A DNA stretch of 64,000 nucleotides from assembly GCA_964036045.1 (NCBI GenBank), contig OZ038380.1, positions 118,554,699 to 118,618,698 on the forward strand. The letters run 5' to 3'. This DNA comes from Eutreptiella sp. 'Long Island Sound 2002'. Taxonomy: Eukaryota; Euglenozoa; Euglenophyceae; Eutreptiales; Eutreptiaceae. The notes beneath the pieces were generated by a model, which had not been told where the DNA came from, ran no database searches, and was given only the letters and a program-made list of their open reading frames with translations. A program made the translations under genes and the position numbers. Below are positions 42,040 through 53,300 of this stretch, piece after piece (the stretch's first letter is position 1; each line of letters starts with the position of its first letter).

Positions 42040-42215
42040 GGACGGAACGTGCTGTGTTTGTGTATACGGCAAAGGAAAAAAAACTTTTACTATAGAGCGG
42101 TACTTGTGTGTACGGCGAAAGGGGAAAAAACCCTGTGCCCACAGAGCTGTATTTGTTTATGCGGCGAAGGAAAAAAAATATTCATATACAGCGGTACTTG
42201 TGTATACCGCAAAGA
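42040..42215. repeat. ~50-bp tandem, four imperfect units
   Basis: Repeated TTGTGTATACGGC followed by AAAGGAAAAAAA-type sequence at about 42,056, 42,106, 42,154 and 42,200. Confidence 0.6.
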
Positions 42216-42574
42216 AAAACAAACTAATTGGGTGCCTCGTAGGTTTGGGCAACCTGCAAGGCACCCGGCTGCTCTCCAATGTGACGGGCCGTGTTGGAAA
42301 GACCAGCATATATATAGGGGCCTCACCAAGCAGGGGGTGTGGGCGCCTACAACCACCATTGCAATAGTGAGGAGGCAGAGTGGAGGCCTCCGTTGTTGTA
42401 GAGTAACCCCTTAGGCCACCGCGTCTCTGCCAGACTGGATTGGACGTCTGCTAAACCCTCTCCCCTAGCCCCTCCCCCCCTTAGCAACTAGCAGCGACTC
42501 GGCAGTTAGTCCCCTAGAGAAGCCCTCCTCCGCGGCTAGCCCCCCCCAAAAAAGCCCCCCCCCCCTAGGGGCCT

Positions 42575-44446
42575 TCAGCCCACTTCGGCTGGGGGGGGGT
42601 CGCGTACGGAAGCGAGGAGACGTCTCCCCTGTGGCTTGGGGCATTGTCGCACCTCGCGGAGCAAGGCCGCCGTGCCCCGCCCTCGTTGCAGGCACGTCCA
42701 GTAACACCATAGCTTGTCCACCTCCCGCGATGCTAGCCGCCGGTCCCAGTCCGGCTGAACAGCGCCGTCAGCCGCTCCTCCAGCTCCATCCGCAAGACCG
42801 ATTCCCTCTTTGGCACCTCCACCGGGGGTTAAATAATTCACCGAGGTATCAGATAATTCATGGAGGGGGTTAAATGATTCACGGACGTATCAAATAATTC
42901 ACGCAGGCGCACAAATAATTCACGGAGGTATCAAATCATTCATGGAGGGGGTTAAATAATTCACGGAGGTATCAGATAATTCATGGAGGGGTTTAAATAA
43001 TTCACGGACGTATCAAATAATTCACGCAGGCGCACAAATAATTCACGGAGGTATCAAATCATTCATGGAGGGGGTTAAATAATTCACCGAGGTATCCGAT
43101 AATTCATGGAGGGGGTTAAATAATTCACGGACGTATCAAATAATTCACGCAGGCGCACAAATAATTCACGGAGGTATCAAATCATTCATGGAGGGGGTTA
43201 AATAATTCACGGAGGTATCAAATCATTCATGGAGGGGGTTAAATAATTCACGGAGGTATCAAATAATTCACGGAGGGGGTTAAATAATTCACGGAGGTAT
43301 CAAATCATTCATGGAGGGGGTTAAATAATTCACGGAGGTATCAGATAATTCATGGAGGGGTTTAAATAATTCACGGATGTATCAAATAATTCACGCAGGC
43401 GCACAAATAATTCACGGAGGTATCAAATCATTCATGGAGGGGGTTAAATAATTCACCGAGGTATCCGATAATTCATGGAGGGGGTTAAATAATTCACGGA
43501 CGTATCAAATAATTCACGCAGGCGCACAAATAATTCACGGAGGTATCAAATCATTCATGGAGGGGGTTAAATAATTCACGGAGGTATCAAATCATTCATG
43601 GAGGGGGTTAAATAATTCACGGAGGTATCAAATAATTCACGGAGGGGGTGAAATAATTCACGGAGGTCCGGTTGGGGGCGCACCGCGCGGACCAGCCGCC
43701 GCGTGGCTCGCTCGATGGCCATGGTGAACAACACCGGGAGGTGTCCCGGGATGCCCGTGCCGGGCAGCGCCGCGGCGTCTGTAACCATGGCCGCCTCGCG
43801 CGGGTCTGCGAGGACCCCGTCAATGCGGGTGCCCGTGTGCACTCTTTGCCTGTGGAAGGAGCGCTGCGGGGAGTGCCTTGTGCCTGCGGCAAAGGCAGCG
43901 TCCACGTCCACGAGCCGTTGCTTCAACAAGTGCCTGAGGACCACCGGCGGCACTGCCCCCAGTTCCCCCAGGGGGAAATTGAAATCTGGTCGACGACGAA
44001 CGGGTCGTTACCGAGCCACCCTGCGTACTGGAGTACCTAGTCCCACAGCTCCGCATTGAGCTCCCGTTTGTCCGACACCCCATAGACACACAGCACATGT
44101 CGCACGGTGCTGCCCGTTCGCACGGCGACGCGCACGTGCACGAACCTGGCCGACAACCACAGGTCCCACGCCAACGTGTCCGCCTACCCCATTTTGGGCA
44201 GCTTTGGCGCCTCCGCTTGGTTCCCGTCGCGCACGAGCACCGCGACGCCCCCCTCCGGAACGTCCCAGATCCCTCGGCCCCGCGACTCCAAGATGCTCCC
44301 CATAACACAATCCACCCCCGTTGGCGCAACGCCCCGCGCGGTACCCGCTGCCGTGACGCGGACAGCTTGGTGTTCTCGACCAGAATGACGTCCACATCCC
44401 ACGACGTCACTTCGTCCATGTGTAGACGCAGCGACGTCGTGTTCAC
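42575..44446 (-). pseudogene. LINE copy 1 AP endonuclease, interrupted by a tandem array
   Basis: On the minus strand from 44446: MDEVTSW followed by DVILVENTKLS, then PDFNFPLGELGAVPPVVL, VDVDAAFAAGTR, and GIPGHLPVLFTMAIERA just before 43,672. These are the LINE endonuclease blocks (metal-binding Glu, DFN, and the His of the usual SDH position). The linker resumes at 42,825 with GGGAKEGIGL or, one frame over, VEVPKRES, and continues DWDRRLASREVDKLWCYW. Against the plus-strand copy it also lacks about 33 residues between DKLWCYWT and QRGRGTAAL. Frame shifts near 43,980 and others make it a pseudogene. Confidence 0.8.
42826..43671. repeat. 846-bp tandem array inserted in the LINE, CCGG at both edges
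   Basis: About 20-25 units built from AATAATTCACGGAGGTATC and CATTCATGGAGGGGG, organised in a higher-order repeat of about 120 bp that includes CACGCAGGCGCAC. The uninterrupted LINE sequence at the same place in the copy at 56.52 kb contains CCGG once (complement AACCGGTGGAGG). Here CCGG stands at 42822-42825 and again at 43668-43671, with the array between. Confidence 0.9.
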
Positions 44447-44479
44447 TCAGCAACGTTCGCCGCCACGCGGCGACGCGTG

Positions 44480-44860
44480 CCCGGTCTACCCGGTCTGCCC
44501 CACAACCCGCGGCGGAGGTCGGGGCTGGGGCCTGCCCAGACCGGACCCCGCACCGGTCAGAGCTGGGGTCTCATAGGACTAGACTCCTGCACAAGCTAGA
44601 GCCGGGGCTTGACAAGGCTGGACCCCGGAATAGGTCAGAGCAGGGGCCGGGCAGAGCTGTACCCCCCAGCAGGTGAGTGCCAGGGCCTGACTAGACTAGG
44701 CCCTGGCACAGGTCAGAGTTGGGACCTCACAAGACTGGACCCCTGATTAGGTCAAAGCCGGGGCCTGTCCAGGCTGGACCCCTCCACGGGCGTGTGCACA
44801 GTGTAGCGCCAGCAGGGCCTCACAAAATTGGACCCTGGCGCATAAGAGAGGGGTTGCCGC
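44480..44860 (-). repeat. ~57-60-bp tandem block between 2A and endonuclease, copy 1
   Basis: Read on the minus strand, GGGGTCCAGTCTTG and CCCCAGCTCTGACC phrases recur every 55-60 bp. In one frame they give repeats of the type GVQSCQAPALT. The same block precedes the endonuclease of the plus-strand copy. Confidence 0.8.
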
Positions 44861-46185
44861 CGGCGGCGGCGGCCACACAAAGGCTAGCTGTGCCGCCCAC
44901 AGCCACCAATTGCCCAGACCCACCATCAGGAGGGCCAGTAGGGCGAGCATGGTCAGGGTCAGTGGTGACACCCCCCCACCCCCCCAAGCATGGTCCCGGC
45001 TTAGGCTCCACGTCCCCGCACACAAGCAAGGCCTTGCCTGTACTCCCTTGGGTGAAGGACGGCCCACTCATGCATACCGTGCTCACCCCACAAGCTGGCA
45101 GCCGCCCCCGCCACTGCGGGGCCTCAGCTGCTGCGCCCCCTCGGTGCGCAAGGGAGCAAAGTCACCTTCCGTGAAGGGGGGCGACAAGGACATGACGCCC
45201 GTAGGGCGCGGCGCGCCCTCCAACAGCCGTAGCACGTGCTACGGGGTGGGCTGCAGGGGGACACTGAGGGCCCCGGATCGCTGCGGTGCCAGCTGCACCA
45301 CGATACCTGCCCGGCGCATGGGCGGCTGGGCGGGGGGGGGGGGGGGGGGGGCTCGGGGCCACGACGAGCTGCGCGGGATGTGCCGACCCCGATGCCCGCG
45401 ACGAGGCCGCAGCGGCGTAGCCCGCCACGGAATAACCGCCAGCAGGCGTAGGCGAAGCGGCGGAGGGCGACGACGCACGTTTGAGCAGTGGGCGCTGTTC
45501 GTCCCCCAAGCCCAAGGACCACCGCGCCGCCGTGGCCACCAACGCGCGGTCCCCATGTGGGATCGCGTCCCACACCTCTTGTGTGTACGTGGCGGGTGGG
45601 AGACTCCAAGGTGGCGGCGGGCGGCTGGTCTCGCAGTACTCTCTCACCCGGCAGAGGCTAGCGTGGATACACGCTACCTCGTGCGTGTCGTGCGTCCAGC
45701 AGCAGGGAAAATGCGGCGTGTCGGAGGCGGCCACCACGCTGGGTTCCCACGGCCCACCCTTGCGGTAGGGGTTCGGCGGCCCATTGGGGATATTCCCCAT
45801 GCAGCTGCAGGGCAGCGCATGAACATACCTACACACCCTCTCGTCGAGGTTGTTGGTCCACGACAGCCAGCGGCAGCCGTGGTTCGCAGTCGGGGCGGAC
45901 ACGGGGCTCGCTGCACATGATACGGCGGGCACCATCACCGACGGTGGGGACGACGACGGCGTCGTGGCACCCCCCGCCATGTGTTTGCCGCCCCTTGGCT
46001 AGGCGGGGGCTGCACCTTGTGCCTGCTACCGCTGCGCGAGATTCCCAGCGCGCAGAAGTGGAGCACCGCCTGCAGGGCCGCCACCTGCGGCTGCAGTTGG
46101 GCAATGAGCTGCTCCTCCGACGACAGCGGGGCTTGCAGCTGTGCGGCAGCTCCGCGTCCACGGGACGCCGCCCGTGCGCAGCGGA
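44861..46185 (-). pseudogene. LINE copy 1 ORF1 segment with 2A-like motif
   Basis: Minus-strand order: a coiled-coil segment (SSEEQLIAQLQPQVAALQ, about 46,065-46,120), then CRWLSWTNNLDERVCRYVHA and LPCSCMGNIPNGPPNPYR, then CETSRPPPP and an alanine/proline-rich region, and finally LLVCGDVEPKPGP at about 44,992-45,033. The last fits the 2A consensus D-V/I-E-x-N-P-G-P except for Lys in place of Asn. Upstream of about 46,185 the sequence switches to plus-strand LINE, so the N-terminus is missing. Probably an RNA-binding ORF1 protein separated from the polymerase by ribosome skipping. Confidence 0.65.
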
Positions 46186-47600
46186 GGTGCAGGGGGGCAT
46201 CCTGCAGTGCAAGCTCGTAACCCACCGGGGGCCTTGGGATTGCTGCCCTGCAGGGGAGGTTGACCAGGCCACGCCGGGTCACACACTGCGCATTCAGCGG
46301 CGTCGGGATGCCGAAGACGAGGGGGAGCATGACGAACAGGGCATCTTGGTCGAAATTGGGGAGGGGGACGGGGTGAGAGCCGACGACGCGGAACCCCCCC
46401 CCCCCCCCCCCTTGCAGGACCCCCTGCCCCCTAGGGGGGGTAGGTCAGGTGAGGGTTGCTTTCTCCCTCGATCCCCAGCTCTTGGTGGGTCACAGGGAGA
46501 AAAAGCGGGCGCGGGGCTGGACCCGCGCCACTGTGCGGAAATTTTTGCAGGACTTTGTTTCCCCGTACGACCCCTCCCCCTACCCGATGCAAGAGGCCAA
46601 GGCACACCGGGGAAGCGGTGCGAGGCGTCTGTGGTTCTTCCCCTCGTGCAGGCCCAGGCCGTGGTCGTGGCCAGTGGCAAGTACAAGGGAATCACCTGTA
46701 GGCCCCGGATGCAAGGTGGGGATTCACGAGTGCCAGGGGGGATGCTCTGGGTGCGCCTGCACCCGCAATTCGGAGGTTGGTCTGGGGGGCTGGTCATAGG
46801 GGATCGGGATGGCAGGGTTGGGGTTTGCCTTTTTGGTGCGCAGCAAGTGCCACAGGGGTTGGCCTAGGCAGTCGGGGAGCTGTTGGGGGCGGAGATCACC
46901 CCGCGGAAGGGTGTGGTTAATGTTGGGGGCTACCCCATCAGTTACGGGTCCCCCGAGGATGGCTAGGTGGCCTTCCGGCGGGAGTTCCCGGAGGTGTTCG
47001 GGGTGGGCGCGGGGGATGTTCCCGTTGTGCGGTGAGAACACCTCCCTCATTGAGGGTTGGACCCCCCCCCGGTGGGACATCACCCTCACTGGGGTACCCG
47101 AAGGCGGGCCCGGGGTTCTTATCCCCTCGGTTGACTCCCGGGGCCGCAATCGGCTGTGGGAGGTGAGGGGTGTGCAGCGCGCCCCCCCCCCCCAGCGAGT
47201 CCAGCGTCTCGGGAAGTCCGCCCAAGTGCAAGGTCCCCCGCCCCCCCCCCCCTCTTGCAGGGGTATTGGGGCGGGAGGGGGACGGAGGAGATGCGGAGGG
47301 GGCGGCGCCTATGGAGGGCGTCGACGCCGCCGCCCACACGCAAAGCCCGTCTCGGAGCGGCTTGTCGAGGACAAGGAGGCCACGTTCAAGGAGCTCTTGG
47401 TCTTGAGGGGCACGGCGGAGGAAGCCCGTGACATTGCCCGCCCCGCCCTTGGCAATGGAAGGCGGCGCAGGCCGTCTCCACCATTGTGCTGGTGTAGTCC
47501 GCGCCGAAGGCGCACTGCTTTGTGGAGCGCCTGTTGCGTGCGCTGCACCTGCGGCGGCTGGGCGCCGTCTGCTGCTGCGACGGCGTCGTGGGCGCCACGG
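46186..47600 (+). pseudogene. LINE ORF1 C-terminal fragments, plus strand, rearranged
   Basis: GEVDQATPGHTLRIQRRR (46,250-46,310) followed by an acidic stretch, a C run and ATVRKFLQDFVSPYDPSPYP matches 50.28-50.31 plus 54.10-54.39 kb, that is, the LINE without element C. KYKGITCRPRMQGGDS follows at about 46,680. At 47.34-47.56 kb a more N-terminal part (ERLVEDKEATFKELLVLRGT) appears after the C-terminal part, so order is scrambled. A TAG at 47495-47497 corresponds to CAG at 50132-50134. Confidence 0.65.
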
Positions 47601-47750
47601 GCTGGTGCGTGCAGGGCGCCTTGGTTGTTGTTTTTGTCGTTGTTGTTGTTGTTCAAAACTGGGCCATGGCGGCCGCGATCGCGGCTCCCATGGCCTTCAC
47701 CATGTTGTTGTCCGTGTGCATGTTGGTGATTGAAGTATGTCATCGCACAG
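47601..47750 (-). pseudogene. Inverted LINE ORF1 start
   Basis: The minus strand carries a sequence like the ORF1 start at 48,750 (MVKAMGAAIAAAMA against VIALGVAIVAAMAPY, then asparagine-rich NNNNDKNNN). It lies inverted between plus-strand LINE pieces. Confidence 0.55.
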
Positions 47751-48337
47751 TCGCAGAAACGCAGGCGCACAGCCGCGGAGCGCAGAGCTCCCCCCCTCCC
47801 CTTCACAGAAAAGGGCACAGCGGGTGGGGGGGAAACGTACAGGGCAACCACGGCGCCCTGTGCAGACCCTGTCTGATGAGCATTGGGCCCCAGCATGCAA
47901 GTCTTGCAGGGGGCACAGGGGGGTGCGGCAGTGCTGTAGCCGCCATCACGAGGGGCATCCCAGGGTGCTATGTTGTGGTCATTGGTGTCTGCCGGTGGGG
48001 GGGGGGGGGGGCGCAACCGCAACTGGGCGCTATGCCCTTCTGAGGGCCGGTGCGCGTGCCGGCTTCCTCGGCCGGGGGAGGGGGCGGGGGTCCAGCAAGG
48101 CCGGGAGCAGCGGTGTTGCCACGCAGGGGCACGCAGGAGCAGCAGCGCGGCCATGGGACGGCGTCAGAGGAGGGCACCTCACTCGAGGCGGACGTCCTTC
48201 CGCCGCGCCGCAACACACCGGCGGGCCCGGGGTGGGATAGGGCAGGCCACAGGCAGGCTCTGAACCGCTAGCCCTTAACTCTCCCGTCGCAAGAGCGGCC
48301 AGGACATTAAAAGCCTTCAACCCTCGTCAATACTGCA
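47751..48337 (+). mobile_element. LINE 3'-end fragment
   Basis: C-terminal frame with KRAQRVGGKRT, then EHWAPACKSCRG...CCSRHH (the zinc module with Ser replacing the first Cys) and GGIGQATGRL before the stop at about 48,263. One 3' tail unit follows, ending CCCTCGTCAATACTGCA at 48337. 5'-truncated or rearranged. Confidence 0.75.
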
Positions 48338-48749
48338 CCTAACAAAGCTGGCCCCTGCCACTTGGTAGGAGGGCAACCCCACTGAGAGCCAAGCTCCAGT
48401 GGTTCTTCGCGCGGGGATCTGGGCTACCCACGCCCTACCCCTCACACGCGTGTTAGCACGCGCCACACGCTGTGCTCGCTCGTCGCCGTGCGCCGCACCG
48501 TCCTCACACGGCTGTGCGCACGCGCGTTGTAGCGCCCGCGTCTGCGGCCCCTCCGCCGCACCCCGGCAGTCGGCGATAGGCCTGTCCGGCTGGTTGCCCT
48601 CTCTACGGCGCGCCTGGGGCTGCCCCCAGCCCGAAGGACGCACCTCTCGCTCCATATACGCGTAACTGCGCGCGCCAGATCACTGCGCTCCGCGACCGTG
48701 GGCCTGCGTTTTCGCGGCAGTGCGTTGACAGACTTTTCTCGGCAAGATC

Positions 48750-50308
48750 ATGGACAACGACACGGTAATAGCCCTCGGGGTCGCAATCGTGGCCGCCATG
48801 GCACCTTACCTTACCAACATGCACAACGTGGACAAGAACATCAACATCAACAACAACGGCAACGCACAGGCGCCAGCTCGTGGCACCCGCGCAGGAACTG
48901 GCATCGCGACCGCAGCTGCGGGCGGCGCCCAGCTGCGGCCACTGGCTCGCGACTCGCAGGGCGCATCTCGTGATCGTGGGTTGCTGCGCCACCGCTGGCC
49001 CCGCCGTCGCCGGAGGCGCAGCTCATCGTCCAGCTGCAGCGGCAGGTGGAGGCGCTCTAGGCGGAGGTCCAACGGCTGCGCGACGAGAACCTCGCTTAGC
49101 GGCAGCAGCCGCATGGGCGGGCCCTTGCCCCGCCACGGGGCAGTGGACGTGCGCCGGGGGACGCCGCGGCGGCGCCGATGTCGACATTGTCGTCCTTGTC
49201 GAGGGTGCCGACTGCAGCTCGCGTGGCAGGCGCCGCGGCCGGGTGCCGCTGGATATCGTGGACCAACGGCCACGACGAAACAGTGCACAGTTATGTGCAT
49301 GCGCTGCCCTGCACCTGCGGGGGAAATATGCCCAAGGGGCCGCCGAACCCCTATCGCGGCGGCCGGCCATGGGACCCAAGCGTGGCCGCTTCAACCGATC
49401 CGCGGCAGGTGCCCTGCTACTAGATGTAGGACACATACGGGGTCGCAGGCAGCATGCGGGCCGTTGCGAGGCAGGCTCTACTACGAGACGAGCCGCCCCC
49501 CACCGCCGCGGGGCCTCCCGCCTCCCAGGTACACTCGGGAGGCGTGGGACGCGGGCCCCCACGCGGACCGCCCCTTGACGGCCACAGCGGCGCGCTGGTC
49601 TGCGGGCCTGCCGGAGGAGTGCCACCCCATGACGAGTGGGGCCTCGCCGTTTTCCGCCGCCTTGGCCGCACCTGTTGGCGGCTCCACTGCAGTGGGCTAC
49701 GCCGATGCGGCCGCGTCGCGGGCGCGTGGGGCAGCACAGAGCGGGCCCCAGGTTAACGAGGCACTGAGGGGGGGGCAGGCCCAGCCATCCGCACGCCGGG
49801 GCAGTGTTGCGGTGCAGCTGGCGCCGCAACGCCTTGTAGGTCTTAGCACCCCCCTCGCAGACCACCCCGCAGCACTTGCTGCGGCCGCGCGTCACGGCCG
49901 TCATGTCGCTGTCGCGCCCCTTCGTGGAGCGCGACTACGCATCCCTGCATGCGGAAGGGGCAAGCAGATCAAGCCCCGCAGCCGCGTCTCACAGTGGCCC
50001 GTCACGGACAAGGGGGCTGCGTTGAAGGAGCTCCTCGTTCTGGGCGCAACCGCGGACGAGGCGCGGGACGTTGCCGGCGCCGCACTTCAGCGGTGGGAGG
50101 CGGTACGGGCCGTCTCCACCGTTTTCCTGGTGCAGTCCGCGGCGAAGGCGCATTGCTGTGTGGAGCGCCTGCTGCGGGCCCTGGACTTGTCAAGGGCCGA
50201 TCTGGAGGTGCAGAGGGGCGCCCTGCAGTGCCAGCCTCTCACTCTCAAGGCGCCCTGGGAGTGCGCCACGGAGGGGGAGGTCGACCGGGCGCTGCCGGGC
50301 CACACCCT
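48750..50308 (+). pseudogene. LINE copy 2 ORF1, 5' part
   Basis: ATG 48750 begins MDNDTVIALGVAIVAAMAPY, then an asparagine-rich stretch. One frame is open for 533 codons, but the conserved residues move between frames. The coiled coil (EAQLIVQLQRQVEAL, then TAG at 49058-49060, then AEVQRLRDENLA) and CRWISWTNGHDETVHSYVHA are in a second frame, whereas YYETSRPPPPRGLPPPRY and ALKELLVLGATADEARDVAG are in the first. The block ends GEVDRALPGHTL, where element C interrupts it. The homologue on the minus strand has CAG in place of the TAG. Likely an RNA-binding ORF1 protein with a cysteine-containing segment (ALPCTCGGNMPKGPPNPYR) I do not recognise. Confidence 0.65.
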
Positions 50309-53300
50309 AGTGGCCCAAATTAAAGTCAATATGTTAATTTTTCATTTTTAATATTAGAAGGCGTTAATATATTAATCAGGCAAATATTAAGACGTTAAAG
50401 TCAAATTTTTGCGATTGGGCCATTTGTATCCATTTTTCCATGCACATATGCGGACCTATAAGGGGTGTTACGTGGTATATTGTTGCACAACGGTATAGTA
50501 GAGAGGTTCCAATGTTGTGTTGGCGGGCGTCTTGGACACCCCCCCTCCGGTTGCCCGCACTCCCCCCCCCTCCACACCACCAGGTCCCCTTCTATAGGCC
50601 TTGTTATGCCTTTCTCTCGGGACACCCTTACCGAGCTTAACATGACACTCGTGTCTTTGAGCGGGGTCAAGAGTTTGCGGGACCCTTTGGTCTCCCAACT
50701 CCTTGGTGAGTGGGTGGCCTCATCCCCTTTGGCCCGGGCCCGATGGTCCGAGGCCATGGAGGTTGGCTACCCCTCCCTTATTCGTACTAAGCAAGTGGAG
50801 GCGGTGAAGGAATATGCCTCCCACCTCTTCCCGGCCCCGGACCTCATTGGCCTCCTCATGGACTTGAACTTCCCCAAGGTTGGCTTCCGCCACATGATGG
50901 AGTACATGAGCCGCCGGGGGTTGGCCTACACGGCCGCAACGGGCCTCCCGTTCCCCCGACCCATCCCCACTCGGGAAGCGTTCACGGAGGCGTGGAAGGA
51001 GTTGGTCACCCCCTTGACCTACAACCACCCGTGTCCGTCCCCGATCCCCCCGCGATTGGGTGCTCTTGGCCGCTACCCTCATGGGCCCGGCACGTCCAAT
51101 CACGCCCATCGCTAGTGGAGACCATGGATTGGACAAGGCCCCTCACCTTCATTGTGCGTGGGGATGCGTACCCGTGCGCCGGTGGTAGTTGGACCCAACT
51201 CTCTATTGCGCTCCTCAACCACGGCACGGGGCCGCACACCCGCGTACTCGTCGATGATAGGGATGGCCGGGGACAAGGACATGGCGGCACTTGCAACGAT
51301 ATGGGCCGACAACTTGAAGGTTTGTGGCCCATTCGTTGTTTGTTAATTTTTGCGCTTTTTGCGTTAATTTCCCCAGATTAATATTTGGTTTTCAGTTAAT
51401 ATTAACGCCGACTGCTCAATTAACTTAATATTAATCTCCAGAAATTAATGTAAATATTAATCCATGTCCTTTTTATAGGTATGTAGTCCATACAAGACTG
51501 CAAGACGTTTCATTGGGTGTCGCGCTGGGTGCCAAGCAGGTTGGTCATCGGGGGAGACCAACCGTTCGTGCGGCGCCTTATCGGTGTGTCCACCTCGCCC
51601 TTGGTGGGCTCAATTTACAATATGGGGGTGTGGGACAAGGTTGCGGCTGCATGGGTCAACGTGGAGAGGGGGCGGGGGGGGGGGGGGGGTAGAGGCCAGC
51701 TGGGGGGGGGGGGGGGGGTCAAGGATGAGGGGGAGGGGGAAGTGGTGGTGGACGAGGGGGACGGGGATGGGGAAGTTCAAGTTGTTGACCCCCCAAATTA
51801 CCCCCCCCCCCCTCCCCCAGTGGCTTCTCAAAGCCCTGGGCCCCCAGTCTGCCACCGCCCGAAAGGCGGGGCCGATCCCCTGGTCAGCCCAGGCCCAGGT
51901 GCTGCACGAGGGGTGCGCGGGGGATTAACCCGTTTTTTCCTCCCCCCCCCCTCCATAGCCACAAGATAGTCATGTGGATTTTTCGGCGGTTGATCCGGTG
52001 TTTGGTCCGCCGGAAGGAGGGGGAACAAAGAGGCACCTGGGGTAAGGATGCCTCCAGGGGGGGGGGGGGGTTGTGTCTGGAAACCCCTCCCTGGTGCCTC
52101 CTTTGCCCCCATGCCAGAGGCAATCAGTGCGGGTGCCTTGCCCGCACTGAATTTGCTTTTTGACCCCTGCGGCGTCCGTTTTGGGACGCCGCATTACCTG
52201 GTGCTGCTGCAACCCTGGGCCCAGCTGGGCTGGGTCAGGCAGTGGCGCCAGGGCAAGGCTGTGGCCTTCGGGGTGGACTGGGCCACTGTGCTGGCCCTGC
52301 TCCGCCCCATCTACGACCCGGGCTGCCAGCCCTCGTACCAGGGCTTGGTCCCCCAGTCCCGCGCCGTCAAGTCGGCGACCGCGGCCAAACCGGGGGCCCA
52401 GGCGGCCCCGATGGCCAGTGCGGGAGCCTCTGTGGCCCCTGCGGAGGCCCCCAGTGCCTCCGCGGTCTTCCGGGAGGCCATGGGGGCTGTGCAGGCAGGC
52501 GGAGTGAACGGGAGTTTTGAGGTATGTTGCTTGCGTGCCTGCATTAATTTTTAGGACGCCAGCGTTAATTTCTCGAGATTAATATTTAATTTTTGCGCCG
52601 CCAGTCGAAATATTCAAAATTCAGAGTTAATATTAAAGTCGGAAACTTGAAAATGTCGCCGAAAAAATTAATTTACTTTTTTTTTTTTTTCCAGGTTATT
52701 GACGTTGTGGTCAACGCGACGAATGCCAGGCCCATCCGGGTGGTTTGGCGAGACGCTGAAGGATACCAGGAAGTACCCCTGGGGTCCCTCCACCGCATCG
52801 TGGCCCGAGACCCACCCTTGGGCCTTGCTCTCTTGCGAGGTCTCCACGATTGGGAGACTTCGCGCGTGGTGAGGGGCGTATGGGTGGCGCCGCGCCACTT
52901 CCGGCCCGCGGAGTGGGCTCGGATGCAGGAGTCGGGGTACGCGGGGGGGGAGGATGAGGAGATGTGGGGGAGCATGGGTGGGGGCGGGGTGAGCGAGGGG
53001 GAGGCGGGGGGGGGCGTCCACCACCACCGCCCCAAAACCCCCCCCCCCCAAGCGAAGCCCACCCCCCCCAACGTGCCCCCAAGAAACAAAAGTTTTCATT
53101 CGAGTCGTCCGAAAAAAGCGACGACGGGGCGATCCCCCGGCCCAAAAGCCCCAAACCACCCCCCACCACCACCACCGCACGGCCTACGAAGGCCGTCCCC
53201 GCCCCCAAACCCACCAACCCCCCCAAGACCGCCACCACAACCCCCCCCTCCCCCACCAAGACCGACACCCCCAAGGGTGCGGAGAAGAAGGACGACTGTC

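Larger units (their letters stand above)
40867..42574. other. Foreign segment inside LINE copy 1
   Basis: Replaces the LINE sequence between the endonuclease-RT linker and the RT. It holds ~100-bp family units (40.95-41.06 kb), two copies of TACAAATGTCGTTTGTTGC (41,124 and 41,180), the 48-bp minisatellite and a ~50-bp A-rich tandem at 42,040-42,215. Some 0.7-0.9 kb of LINE is missing here, so it is an insertion with deletion or a recombination product. Confidence 0.55.
37377..46185 (-). mobile_element. LINE copy 1, minus strand, broken
   Basis: Reading on the minus strand from 46,185: ORF1 segment with coiled coil, 2A-like peptide, a ~57-60-bp tandem block, AP endonuclease, a tandem-array insertion, then after a foreign segment (40,867-42,574) reverse transcriptase, CCHC finger and C-terminal region to 37,377. 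It is closely similar to the copy at 48.3-61.7 kb. Neither the 5' start of ORF1 nor the 3' tail is present, and the frames are broken by several shifts. Confidence 0.85.

Noticed and set aside
42090-42359. TATATATA at about 42,308 as a promoter
   Set aside because: An isolated A/T string with no gene correctly placed downstream.
45162-45980. Separate 272-codon minus-strand gene
   Set aside because: It is the ORF1 segment of LINE copy 1, with a homologue at 49.2-49.9 kb, and is annotated as such.
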